A stretch of DNA of 64,000 bases, from NCBI GenBank assembly GCA_029204225.1, contig CM055103.1, positions 794,127 through 858,126 on the forward strand. Reading direction: 5' to 3'. The stretch is from Diphasiastrum complanatum. Lineage: Eukaryota > Streptophyta > Lycopodiopsida > Lycopodiales > Lycopodiaceae. The position numbers were made by a program, and so were the translations under genes. Of this stretch, positions 31,265 to 41,799 are shown piece after piece (within the stretch, counting starts at the first letter, position 1; each line of letters opens with the position of its first letter). The notes under the pieces were generated by a model. The model did no database searches. It had not been told where the DNA came from and saw nothing but the letters and a program-made list of their open reading frames with translations.

Positions 31265-31409
31265 ACACTAGTGAGAGCCCAATAGGTATACTTATACCCT
31301 CCAAGGCGTATGCACCACTAATAGTGCACTGTGACACCTCACTGGACACCTTTGCAGCCTATCTGGGACACGTCATCCAGTGCCCCAAGGACTCACTGAT
31401 AGACCCATA

Positions 31410-31489
31410 TGTTGAATTTCACACGTGTGGATTGTCCACTTCATGTACTTGTGATCTCCTAAGGTGTGTAGATGCACCAAGATCAAGAC
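31410..31489 (-). repeat. G-family LTR end fragment
   Basis: TGTTGAATTTCACACGTGTGG followed by TGTACTTGTGATCTCC and TGTGTAGATGCACCAAGATC matches, in reverse, the last ~80 bases of the LTR at 34784-35824. CACACGTGTG is at 31420-31429. It is truncated at 31489. Confidence 0.9.
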
Positions 31490-31631
31490 CATTAAAATAT
31501 CATTTTTTAAAATGTTGAAATATTCCCTCCCAATAGTTGAGAACACTCAAAAATTTGAATTAGGAGTGAAATAGCGCCATCTCCAGCTTTGTTATTGTCA
31601 TTGTGTTGTTTGTTACTATACTACTGTACTG

Positions 31632-32102
31632 ATGACAAAGCTTTATCATCTTCATGTGGATCTGTCACCAGAATATGCTCCGCTCAGGACGAGAAATTCA
31701 AAGCAACCCAAGTTGTCAACTTATGATATGGTCCGATACAGGGAGGAAAAGATAAAACATGTAGATTTATGGTCATCAAGAACATTGTATCCTATTGATC
31801 CATGTTCATTGCAACATCCAGATTTTCATTCGGTGAGTCAGTTAATAATCTGTATGTGTCATGGTAAGAATGGCCTTTTGGGTTACTGTGAGAATTTGAT
31901 GCTCTATGGGAATGCACACTCAATGCAAAGAATACATTATTTGGAAGAGAAACCAAGGAAAATATCAAAGGAGTGCGAAGAAAAATCTACAAAGATGAAG
32001 ATTTGTTTGAATGAAAATGGGATGCTCAAGGAGGAGATCCAAAGGTTGAAATCTTTTTTGCATCATTATACAACTAGTAATGACCAAAGATCATTCAAGT
32101 AG
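31632..32102 (+). CDS. Unidentified 156-codon frame
   Basis: Not recognised. It begins MTKLYHLHVDLSPEYAPL and has a charged, probably coiled-coil tail (KISKECEEKSTKMK, LKEEIQRLKSF). The last ~8 residues come from the A-type LTR fragment at 32083 and are not original, so the true frame is truncated by the retrotransposon junction. It might be an exon of a host gene or part of an unrelated element. Start choice is simply the first Met. Confidence 0.35.
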   Translation: MTKLYHLHVDLSPEYAPLRTRNSKQPKLSTYDMVRYREEKIKHVDLWSSRTLYPIDPCSLQHPDFHSVSQLIICMCHGKNGLLGYCENLMLYGNAHSMQRIHYLEEKPRKISKECEEKSTKMKICLNENGMLKEEIQRLKSFLHHYTTSNDQRSFK

Positions 32103-32133
32103 ATTGGATCTTAAGGATCTGAAATCTTTCACA
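32083..32133 (+). repeat. A-family LTR terminus
   Basis: Its 51 bases match the last part of the element A LTR, ending CTTTCACA. The rest of the LTR is missing on the left. Confidence 0.9.
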
Positions 32134-32717
32134 TGGTATTAGAGCTTCAGTTTTAGGTTATGAAGGAGAAAATCAGATCTATTAATGATTTGTTGAAGAT
32201 ATCAAGTCTAGAGCATGTTAGACAGGATTCTACATCAAAATCGAGTTTTTTGTTTTTGTAGATCAAAACACTAGATAGGTCAATATACTTGATCAATTCT
32301 GATTTTTGAATTCACATACTGGATTTGGCCGATTTTTGGATCATTGGTTCAGCCTAAGTAGTGGCTTACAGATTGCATATCAAAATTTCAGCATTTGCAT
32401 GTAGATTTGGAATAGTCAATTTTTTGTGATTTTGTCAAAAATCTAATTTTGATTGGATCTCTAGATAGTGAGGTTGCTGGAATTCATTTGAGTGTGTTTC
32501 AATCTTAGGAAGTGGCAAAAGTCATTGGATTGAGGATAGATCATAGGTTGATCAAGATTCCATGATTCTATGTGTTGATTTGCTTGGATAAGTGCTAGAA
32601 GAGAATTTGTGAGATAGTTTCAAATCTTGGTGATTTCTTTTGAAAGCATTTGTTGTTGTTCAAAGGAATGCTTTGTGCATTGAAGCAGGTTGAAAGAGAA
32701 GATCAGGTCATTGCTAC
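32134..32717 (+). other. A-family primer site and leader
   Basis: TGGTATTAGAGC (32134-32145) is a one-base variant of the primer site. The leader that follows is nearly identical to 8558-9145 of element A, to the gag ATG. It carries no gene; it is the promoter-distal leader of chimeric element H. Confidence 0.92.
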
Positions 32718-34765
32718 ATGGCAACCTCAATTGGATATAGACTCCCTCACGTTGCACTTGGAGGAAAGTCACCATATGAAGCACTCTATTTGAAGAAACC
32801 TAAGGTTGAACACCTTAGAGTATTTGGATGCATATGCTTTGTCCATATTCCCTTGGAAACGAGAAAGAAGAATGATCCTTGTGCAAGCAAAGGAGTAATG
32901 GTTGGATATTCATCCAACAAGAAAGCCTATCAAATCTACATGCTCTCTACCTCTAAAGTAATTGATAGTAGAGATTTAGTTTTTCATGAAGAAAAAAAGT
33001 CCAATCTTGGAGGGGCCGAGATCAAGCAACCTTAAAATCTATCACCTATTGTTATTGAAGACAGTCAACATATGGAATAGTCAAGATTTGAAGATGGAAG
33101 TCCTCGGATTTTCACTCCTAGAAGACCCATGAGGGAGAGATCCGAGCCCAAGAGGCTCACTTATGATAACAAAGGAAAACAAGTGGATCTTGATTCCACT
33201 TATGCTTATTTTGTTTCTCATGAGGAGCCCAAAGATGTTCAAGAAGCCCTCAATACCAAGGAGTGGTATGAGGCCATGAAGATTGAATATGATGCCTTGA
33301 TCACCAACCACACATGGGAGCTAGTGGATCCACCACCTTACATGCATATCATTGGATGCAAGTGGGTGTTCAAGATCAAGTACAATCATGATGGCTCCAT
33401 CAACAAGTACAAGGCAAGATTATGTGCTAAAGGCTTTGCACAAATATATGGCCTTGACTATGAAGAAACCTTTGCTCCTGTAGCAAAGATGGTGACAATA
33501 AGAATCATAATCTCTCTTGTCTTATTTTTTAAGTGGAAACTGTTTCAACTTGATGTCTCCAATGCTTTTTTGAGTGGCTATCTTGAGGAGGAGATATACA
33601 TGGAACAACCTCAAGGATTCATCAAGGATAAGTCTAAGGTGTTTTTGCTATTTAGAAGTCTTTATGGCTTGAAGCAGGCACCTACATCATGGTATTCAAG
33701 AATCAACAACTTTCTACTTTCATTAGGATTTGTGCTTAGTGACTATGATCCTTCTATGTACTTAAACTTTGATGGTAGTAATATTGTCATTCTTCTAATC
33801 TATGTAGATGACATTATTCTTAGTGGAACTTGTTTGATGCTAGTTCAAGAAACCAAAGATGCATTAGGAAAAGAATTTAAAATGCAAGATCTAGGAGAGA
33901 TCCATTACATTTTGGGCCTTGAGATTGATTTTCATGAAGAGTATGCTTTTATTTGTCAATCTAGATATGTCTTTTCTATGTTGAGAAAATTCAATATGCA
34001 AAGTTGTAAAGGCATAGATACTACTATGGAGCAACATGTAAAAGATTCTATTAAAGGTGATGAAAGATCCTTCGAGGACATCACATTTTATAGGAGTCTT
34101 ATAGGTCTTTAATTTGGCTTACTATCACTAGACCCGATTTGAGCTATTGTGTGCACAAATTGAGTCAATTTATGCAAGATCCCAAGATCCAACATTGGAA
34201 GATGACCAAGAGAGTTCTAAGATATGTATCTTCTACTCAAGATTATGGTTTATTGTACAAAAATGAAGATCTAACCATTGTTGGTTATTCAGATTCTGAT
34301 TTTGCAAGTGATAAAATGGATTGGAAGTCCATTAATGCATATACTATCTTTCTTGGAGGCAATCTTGTGTCTTGACTTTCAAAGAAGCAAGATACCATAG
34401 CTCTATCATCTTGTGAGGCCAAGTACAAAGCACTCACTACAACAACTAAAGAAGTGCTTTGGATCAAGAGGTTAATCATAAAGCTAAAGTGCATCAAAGA
34501 GGATGATCTTCCCTTGATCAAATGTGACAACATATCGGCACAAGCTCTTGCAAACAATCCTATTTTTCATGCAAGAAGCAAGCATATAGAAGTGGCACAC
34601 CATTTTGTAAGGGAAAAGCTCATTGGAGGTGAAATCAACTTAGAACATGTCGACACATCTTTGTGTATTGCTGATCTTCTCACAAAGCCACTTTGCAAAA
34701 GTGTCTTCTCAAAGCATAGGTCTAATCTTGGTCTTATCTCAAGATCAATGCTTGATCCACATTAG
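32718..34765 (+). pseudogene. Chimeric element H pol: A-type gag start fused to G-type pol
   Basis: The frame opens MATSIG, the first six residues of element A gag, and continues in frame with YRLPHVALGGKSPYEALYL, which is integrase sequence of element G. Gag, protease and the integrase core are missing. Then come FGCICFVHIPLETR, reverse transcriptase (GCKWVFKIKYNHDGSINKY, QLDVSNAFLSG, IYVDDIILSG) and RNase H (FASDKMDWKS, CDNISAQALANNP). Defects: stops at 33033 and 33078, a one-base frame loss near 34110, and a stop at 34373 where TRP is expected. The end SRSMLDPH leads into the polypurine tract. Confidence 0.92.
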
Positions 34766-34770
34766 AAACA

Positions 34771-34783
34771 TTTTTAGGAGGAG
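34771..34783 (+). other. Polypurine tract, element H
   Basis: TTTTTAGGAGGAG immediately precedes the LTR at 34784. Confidence 0.8.
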
Positions 34784-35824
34784 TGTCAAAATATTGAAAA
34801 ATCTATCTAATGTTGTGAGTATGGGTCCTAAAAATGCCAATGATGAATTGAGCTCTTTTGGCTTAGTAAAGGCCCATCTTAGAATAAAATACTCAAGGTA
34901 GGTAGAAGTAGAAACTCGAGCTACCATAGGAATTGTCATTTGTACTTTACATGCCACATTTAATGCATGAAAAGACGATGTGGCACAATTAGATATAGTG
35001 AGGTGGCTTGGATAAGTCTAGATAGCTTGAGAGGTGGATCCACAACTCCAATTCAACTCAAAGTAGGAGAAGAGTCCATGGATCTATATATATGTGATGT
35101 ACTCTCATTGAGAAAATGATGAAATTTGTGTGCAATCAAATTTGGAGACAAGTTTTTTGTGCCCTTTCTCTCTCCACGAGTTTTGTACTTGTTATTTTCT
35201 CTCTCTAGTCGAGTAGAGACATTTATGATGCTTTGTCTTATGTTTTGTTGACAGATCTTGCTTGTAACACAATAATATTGCTTGTATGATCAGCTTTCCT
35301 ATTGACAACCAATGCTAGTTTGATCTTTATGGTGTTATTGTGCTTAGGAGATCAAAAATACATGTGTAGGGCGCCAATTAGAGTGTAGACAAGTGTAATG
35401 CTTTTGTTTGATGAATTCTAAGAGGTCCAATAGGATTTAGAGGTGGAACCATGTGAGGTCCAATAGGAATTTGAGAATCTACTAGTATCATTGTACTCCT
35501 CATTTTGAAGCTAATTGATTTGGTGATTATGTGGATTTTGAGTGTAGTTGGATTTCTAGCTTTCTCTCTCTACCCGAGAGCTCATGATGGTTTTTCTCTC
35601 TCTACCCGAGGAGAGCATTTTGTTTTTACTTAGAACATTTTCTGAATACTTCCCACATGTGTGAATGAGAGTTGGAAGTGATTGAATGCATGTAGTAGTG
35701 TGTTTTTGCCATAAGATCTAAGATTGATCTTGAATATCAATCTAGTCTTGATCTTGGTGCATCTACACACCTTAGGAGATCACAAGTACATGTAGTGGAC
35801 AATCCACACGTGTGAAATCAACAC
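34784..35824 (+). repeat. G-family LTR shared by elements H and G (1041 bp)
   Basis: It is preceded by H's polypurine tract and followed by G's primer site, so one LTR serves as 3' LTR of one unit and 5' LTR of the next. It starts TGTCAAAATATTG and ends GAAATCAACA. TATATATA at 35085 is the likely TATA box. TTTCTCTCTCTACCCGAG is repeated at 35561 and 35593. CACACGTGTG is at 35806-35815, nine bases from the LTR end. Confidence 0.88.
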
Positions 35825-35837
35825 GGTATCAGAGCCT
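35825..35837 (+). promoter_or_regulatory. Primer binding site, element G
   Basis: CGGTATCAGAGCC, the initiator-Met tRNA primer site with C in place of the first T. The leader from here to 36578 carries no gene. Confidence 0.9.
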
Positions 35838-36578
35838 ACCTAAGGTTACCATGCATTTTGATCCATTTAACTAAAAACTATTCATCAATCTTGAGCTAGA
35901 AATTGTCAAGGCCATTTTCCTAGCTATCTTGTTCAATTTTGGATCAAAAGAGATCAAAAGGACAATGATTGGGTCTGACCTGGTACTGTACGGAATTAGG
36001 TGCTCATACACATGTGAGGAATATCCAATTTCAGTTTGGAAGTTCTCTCTCATGCTTGATCCATTTACCTTGTTTGATAGCTTGTTTTGAAGCTATTTTT
36101 GTCTAGTTTATGATGCAATCAGTTTCATTCCATTTGGTTGAGCCAATTAGAAGTTATAAGCTTTTAAAGAGGGTTAGGTAGGGCACCTAGACCTGGGTGG
36201 ACACATTTGGTTTGGTCAAGAGATTGCTTGGTTGATCCAAAATCACAGTTGTATGCTTACCAATCTCATCTATATGTGATCTAGGCACTGTTTTGAGATC
36301 TTAGCCATTTTGTTTCATGCAATATCATTGTATTTGAGTCAAATTTGGTTTCTTAGTGTACTTCACACGTGCTAAGAGTGTTTGATCCTAACTTTGCCTA
36401 TACTCCATCATTTGATGGGAAATAGATCTTGTTTTAGAGAGATTTGTGTAGCTAGTGAGAATCAATTCACAAATAGCTGCAAGATCTTTCATAGGAGGAG
36501 ATAGTACTCTATTATTGGATCCTATAGAGAGTGTGTAGCAATATTTATTGTTCATCATTTTAGTTTTCTTCACTTCAA

Positions 36579-37649
36579 ATGTCTTCAATGGGTTCATCCT
36601 TGTTGGAACCAAGTGAAAGATTGTCCACTTCAAACTATTCAATTTGGAAAATGAGGATGGAGTCCATCTTGATCCTTGAAGACGTGATGGACATAGTTCT
36701 TGGCCTTGAAGAAGAACCACAAGTTCTTCAAGAGGTCCAAAAATACAAAAAGAGAGCTAGGATGGCTCTTCACTACATTAAGATGAATGTCTCTAATGAG
36801 ATATTGAGGGAGATAGGTACTTGTACAACAACCAAAGAAGCTTGGGATTGTCTCAAGACTATCTATGAGGCTAAGAATACCTCTAGGCTTCTCACTCTTA
36901 GAAATCAAATCTTTCAAAGTAGCCAAAAGAGTGATGAGAGTGCATCTAGTTATGTTTTGAGAGTAAAAGATATTCATGGAGAACTTGCTTGTATTGGTGA
37001 TTCCATCAATCAAAATGAGCTAGTTCAAGTCATTCTCAATGGCTTGAGAAGTGAATTTGATAACCTTGTCCAATCCTATGCCATTAAGGAGGCGCTACCA
37101 AGTCTGGAGGCTCTCCAAAGTGTGCTAATTTCAGAAGAATCAAGACAAGAGTACAAGCTTTTGAGGATGTACAAGCTCTCTCTCACTCATAATGATGGCA
37201 AAGCTCTCTCTGCCAAGGATAAGCACAAAGGGAGGAGCAAGAACCAACATCAACAATCCTCAATCAAGGACAAAGCCAAATCCAAAGACAAAGATGAGGA
37301 GGAAGATGATTCCTCTAATGCTTCATCATCCAAGCTCAAGAAGAAGAAGATCAAGTGCTTTTATTGTGGCAAGAAAGGCCATTATGCCACCAATTGCTTC
37401 AAGAAGAAGAATCAACTTAAGCAAGCCAACATTACCAATGAGAAGGAAGACAGTATTGCAAGTGATGGAGAGGGATCTCTTATGGTCTCTAGTTTCTCAT
37501 CTACTCCTTTCAAGAAGGACGGCCTATGGTATATTGATAGTGGAGCCTCTTCACATATGTGTAGCTCCAAGGACTCTTACCACCTTATGATGGAGTCAAG
37601 AAATCAATATACACAGCAAATGATTTTGAATGTCCTATTGAAGGCATAG
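36579..37649 (+). CDS. gag: Element G gag-protease
   Basis: This 356-codon frame begins MSSMGSSLLEPSERLSTSNY. The gag domain includes IWKMRMESILILEDVMD and IKMNVSNEILREIG. A basic/acidic linker precedes the zinc knuckle CFYCGKKGHYATNC. The protease active site is WYIDSGASSHM. The frame is lost near 37600, soon after the active site, so the last ~15 residues are spurious and integrase continues in another frame. The true start is supported by alignment with elements B and D. Confidence 0.92.
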   Translation: MSSMGSSLLEPSERLSTSNYSIWKMRMESILILEDVMDIVLGLEEEPQVLQEVQKYKKRARMALHYIKMNVSNEILREIGTCTTTKEAWDCLKTIYEAKNTSRLLTLRNQIFQSSQKSDESASSYVLRVKDIHGELACIGDSINQNELVQVILNGLRSEFDNLVQSYAIKEALPSLEALQSVLISEESRQEYKLLRMYKLSLTHNDGKALSAKDKHKGRSKNQHQQSSIKDKAKSKDKDEEEDDSSNASSSKLKKKKIKCFYCGKKGHYATNCFKKKNQLKQANITNEKEDSIASDGEGSLMVSSFSSTPFKKDGLWYIDSGASSHMCSSKDSYHLMMESRNQYTQQMILNVLLKA

Positions 37650-37660
37650 GGAACATTCCC

Positions 37661-38593
37661 TTGAAGCTTGCATCCTCTAAAGTTCTTTATGTACCTAAGC
37701 TTACTAAGAATCTTATTAGTGTTGGCCAATTGCTTGGCCTTGATGTAAAATTCAATGTTGATACTTGCACTATAAAGAAGAATGATGAGATACTTGCATT
37801 AGGATCTAGATTTGGAGGCATCTATAAACTAGATCCAAAGGAGTATGTGAATGCTTGTAATGTTGCTCTTGTGAACAAGCTCTCTATGGAGGAATTATGG
37901 CATAGGTGGTTGGGACATCCCAACTACAAATCCATGCTCTCTATGATCAAAGAAGCCAAAGCTATTGGCTTGCCAAAGTCATTCTCCAAAAAGATCAATC
38001 CCTGTGAGGCTTGTGCTATTGCTAAATCTCACAAAAATCCATTTACAAGATCATCTATCAAAAGCAAGCATCCTTTGGAGTTAATCCACTCGGATGTGCA
38101 TTTCTCATCAACTACAAGCAAGGGAGGAGCCACTTGTTTTGTTACTTTCATTGATGATTTCACAAGATTCACTTGGATATATCTTCTTGCTTCTAAATCT
38201 ATGGTGTTTGATCATTTCCTTATTTTCAAAGCTTATGTAGAGAAGCAATTCTTCAAGATTAAAGCTCCTAGAAGTGATGGAGGTGGTGAATATATCTCCA
38301 ATAAATTTCAAGATTTTTGTGAGCTTGAAGGCATCAAAAGAGAGTTCTCTTGTGCCTACTCTCCATTTCAAAATGGAGTGGCCAAGAGAAAGAATAGATC
38401 TGTATGTGAATGTTCAAAATCTATGAGAATTGAAGCATCTTTGCCCAAAGATTTTTGGGGAGAAGCCATTAATTGTGCAAATTATCTTTGCAATAGGCTC
38501 CCACATATAGCTCTTGGAGGAAAGTCACCATATGAAATCTTATATTTGAAGAAGCCTAAGGTTGATCACCTTAGAGTTTTTGGATGCATATGA
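37661..38593 (+). CDS. Element G integrase, catalytic Glu replaced
   Basis: The frame carries LYVPKLTKNLISVGQ, the HHCC zinc site (WHRWLGHPNYKS..CEACAIAKSH) and the integrase core. The catalytic triad should be DD35E. D145 (HSDVH) and D206 (RSDGGGE, normally RSDNGGE) are present, but the third position, 36 residues on, is Lys242 (GVAKRKNR, normally GVAERKNR). The frame ends at a TGA (38591-38593) within FGCI-stop-FVH. The enzyme would be inactive even if read through. Confidence 0.92.
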   Translation: MKLASSKVLYVPKLTKNLISVGQLLGLDVKFNVDTCTIKKNDEILALGSRFGGIYKLDPKEYVNACNVALVNKLSMEELWHRWLGHPNYKSMLSMIKEAKAIGLPKSFSKKINPCEACAIAKSHKNPFTRSSIKSKHPLELIHSDVHFSSTTSKGGATCFVTFIDDFTRFTWIYLLASKSMVFDHFLIFKAYVEKQFFKIKAPRSDGGGEYISNKFQDFCELEGIKREFSCAYSPFQNGVAKRKNRSVCECSKSMRIEASLPKDFWGEAINCANYLCNRLPHIALGGKSPYEILYLKKPKVDHLRVFGCI

Positions 38594-38608
38594 TTTGTCC
38601 ATATTCCC

Positions 38609-40480
38609 TTGGAAACAAGGAAGAAGGAAGATCCTAGTGCATGCAAAGGGATCATGGTTGGATACTTATCCACCAAGAAGGCCTATAGAGTCTTTATACT
38701 CTCTACTTCTCAAGTTATTGAAAGTAGAGATGTTGTCTTTCATGAAGATCAACACTCATCTTTTGAAGAGGCCGAGATCAAGAAATCTATGGATGAATCA
38801 CCAATTATTGATTTTGAAGACAATCATGATGTGATGGGGTCGAGATTTGAAGAAGACTCTCCTTGGATTTTCTCACCAAGAAGATCCATGAGAGATAGAT
38901 CCGAGCCTAAGAGGCTCTCATATGTTGAGAAGGCAAACAAGTGGATCTTGATTCCACTAATTATGTTTTTTATGTCTCTCATGAAGAGCCAAAGAATGTA
39001 CAAGCGGCACTCAATACCAAGGAGTGGTATGATGCCATGAAACAAGAGTATGATGCATTGATCACCAACAATACTTGGGAGCTTGTGGATCCTCCATCCA
39101 ACAAGCATGTGATTGGTTGCAAGTGGGTATTTCAGATCAAGTCCAATCATGATTGCACCATCAACAAGCATAAAGCAAGATTATGTGCCAAAGGAGTTGC
39201 TCAAATCCATGGCCTTGATTATGATGAGACCTTTGAACCCGTTGCAAAGATGGTGACAATAAGAATTCTTATTTCTCTTGCTTGTTTCTTCAAGTGGAAG
39301 GTGCTCCAATTAGATGTATCCAATGCTTTTCTAAATGGTTATCTTGAGGAGGAGATCTATATGGAAGAACCTCAAGGATTCATCAAGGATGAGTCCAAAG
39401 TGTGCTTGCTCTTCAAAAGTCTTTATGGACTCAAGCAAGCACCAAATCATGGTATTCAAGACTTAATTCTTTTCTTATCTCACTAGGATTTACTCTTAGT
39501 GACTATGATCCTTCCATGTATCTAAAGTTTGTTGATAGCAATATTGTCATTCTTCTAATTTATGTTGATGATATTATTCTTTGTGGAAGTTGTATCAAGC
39601 TAGTTGATGAAACTAAGCTAGCACTTGGATGTGACTTTAAAATGCAAGATCTAGGAGAGACACATTACATCCTAGGCCTAGAAATTGATTTATATGAAAA
39701 TCATGTCTTTATATGTCAATCTAGATATGCTCACTCTATGTTGAAAAAATTCCATATGGAAAATTCTAAGAGCATAGATACTCCAATGGAGCAAATTGTA
39801 AAAGATCCTAATAAAGGTGATGAAAGATCCTTTGAGGACATCACACTTTTTAGGAGTCTTGTAGGCTCCTTGATTTGGCTTACCATTACTAGGCCCGATT
39901 CAAGTTTTTGTGTGCACAAATTGAGTCAATTTATGCAAGATCCTAAGATCCATCATTGGAAGATGGCCAAGAGGATTCTAAGATATGTATTTTCATCTTG
40001 TGATTATGGTCTACTCTATAAAAGTGAAGATCTATCCATTGTTGGCTACTCGGATTCGGACTTTGCAAGTGACAAGATGGATCGAAAGTCTATTAGTGCA
40101 TACACTATCTTTCTTGGAGGCAATCTAATACCTTGGCTTTCCAAAAAGCAAGATACTATATCTCTCTCTTCATGTGAGGCCGAGTACAAAGCACTCACTA
40201 CAACTACCAGAGAGGTGCTTTAGATCAAGAGGTTATTAATGGAGCTAAAGTGCATCCAGGAAGATGATCTACCAATGATCAAGTGTGATAACATCTCGAC
40301 CCAAGCTCTTGCCAATAATCCCATATTTCATGCAAGAAGCAAGCACATTGAAGTGGCACACCATTTTGTGAGAGAAAAGCTTATTGGAGGAGAAATCTAT
40401 TTGGAGCATGTCAACTCATCCTCTTGTATTGCCGATCTACTCACCAAGCCTTTGAGCAAAAGTGCTTTCATCAAGCTAGA
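38609..40480 (+). pseudogene. Element G reverse transcriptase and RNase H, frameshifted
   Basis: Same frame as the integrase to about 38940 (VIESRDVVFHED), then a one-base change. RT continues as GCKWVFQIKSNHDCTINKH and QLDVSNAFLNGYLEEE to about 39445, where another one-base loss shifts to SWYSRLNSFLISLGF and IYVDDIILCG. RNase H has FASDKMDRKS and SLSSCEAEYKAL, a TAG in place of Trp at about 40221, then CDNISTQALANNP and ADLLTKPLSKSAF. At 40481 the sequence is broken by an apparent inversion; the missing carboxy end lies reversed at 41461-41511. Confidence 0.9.
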
Positions 40481-40715
40481 AAAATCAGCATCTACACACA
40501 CTTTGAGATGCAAACACTAATAGAACTTGATCAAACTTGAATGAAATGATTATGTACTGTTGCTGTCCATACAAAACCAGCAAGCTACTATATTTTACAC
40601 GTGTGGATCCAAAAATAGCAAATATAGATCATTTTACACATAGAATTGCAAGCAATCATCAAGATAGTGCACCAATGGATAGTAGAACCCAAGAGAACCA
40701 TGTATAAACATGAAA
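40481..40715 (-). repeat. A-family LTR segment, inverted
   Basis: In reverse it matches element A LTR from TCATTTCATGC to GATGCTGATTTTT (compare 8229-8457). It includes ACACGTGTGGATCC and the GTACTGTTGCTGTCC module. The next LTR bases are found in plus orientation from 41512. Confidence 0.9.
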
Positions 40716-41448
40716 TGATTGATTTTACACGTGTGGATTGTCCACTACATGTACTTGTGATCTCCTAAGATGTGTAGATGCACCAAGATCAAGACTAGAT
40801 TGATATTCAAGATAAATCTTAGATCCTATGGCAAAAACACCCTACTACATGCATTCAATCACTTCCAACTCTCTCACACGTGGGAAGTATTCAAAAAATA
40901 TTCTAAGTAAAAACAAGCTGCTCTCCTCAGGTAGAGAGAAAAAAACCATCATGAGCTCTCGGGTAGAGAGAGAAAGCTAGAAATCCAATAACACTCAAAA
41001 TCCACATAATCACCAAATCAATTAGCTTCAAAATGAGGAGTACAATGATACTAGTAGATCCACGAGCTACCACTATGCTTAACTATGATTGGACCACACT
41101 TTGTCACCTCTTAATCCTATTGAACCATTGATCCATGCACCTCTTGATTCTATTGGACTATATTCAAGCACACCTCAATTTCCTATTGGACCTCACATGG
41201 TTCCACCTCTAAATCCTATTGAACCTCTTAGAATTTATCAAACAAAAGTATTACACTTGTCTACACTCTAATTGGCATGAGTTTAGCCTCTTACTGTATT
41301 TTGGCTCAATAGTGGCATTACAAGTGGAAATGCATAATTTGCCATCTATGTCAAATTTGTTCCTATCAACATACTACACCTAGATGCTTGATGTAAAAAA
41401 CATAAGACCCCTATATCTAACATAGATAATCTTTTCCAATTCTTCACA
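40716..41448 (-). repeat. G-family LTR, inverted (3' LTR of element G)
   Basis: In minus sense it starts TGTGAAGAATTGG after a purine tract and ends CCACACGTGTAAAATCAATCA. It is alignable with the LTRs at 34784 and 43693, including the TCTCTCTACCCGAGAGC repeats. At 733 bp it is shorter than the other two. Confidence 0.88.
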
Positions 41449-41511
41449 CTCCTAAAAAATTATCTATGAAGATTTGGGCATTGATCTTGATATAACTCCA
41501 AGATTAGATAG
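41449..41511 (-). pseudogene. Inverted polypurine tract and RNase H end of element G
   Basis: Read on the minus strand, TCTAATCTTGGAGTTATATC and AAGATCAATGCCC match the last pol codons of element H (SNLGLISRSM), followed by TTTTTTAGGAG and the LTR. This is the piece missing from 40481 onward in element G. Confidence 0.85.
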
Positions 41512-41591
41512 GTGAAATTGGTAGTGTATTTCTCTTTCTAACCAAAGATCATTTAAGTAGATTGGATCTTAAGAATCTGAAATATTTCACA
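41512..41591 (+). repeat. A-family LTR terminus
   Basis: GGTGAAATTGGTAGTGTATT through AATATTTCACA matches the last 80 bases of element A's LTR. No primer site follows, so it is the right end of a 3' LTR. Confidence 0.9.
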
Positions 41592-41799
41592 GTAAATATT
41601 AAAAAGTTTCCAATCCCACGACCATTTCAGAAAAAAAAAAAAAAAGACATGTTAAACCATGGTATGCAGACAATAGTTGGTAATCCATCTCATATCAATG
41701 AAGTGTATTGCTCAAAAGGAGAAAGTCTAGCTTATAACAATTCCAACAATTTATTTATGTAATTTAATCAGTTATTAACATTCATCATAAATTTTTAAG

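Noticed and set aside
36639-37013. A 124-codon minus-strand frame
   Set aside because: Antisense shadow of element G gag.
37192-37590. A 132-codon plus-strand frame
   Set aside because: Overlaps gag-protease of element G in another frame; Arg/Ser-rich product of the Lys-rich linker codons.
38824-39171. A 115-codon minus-strand frame
   Set aside because: Antisense to the G pol linker and RT start.
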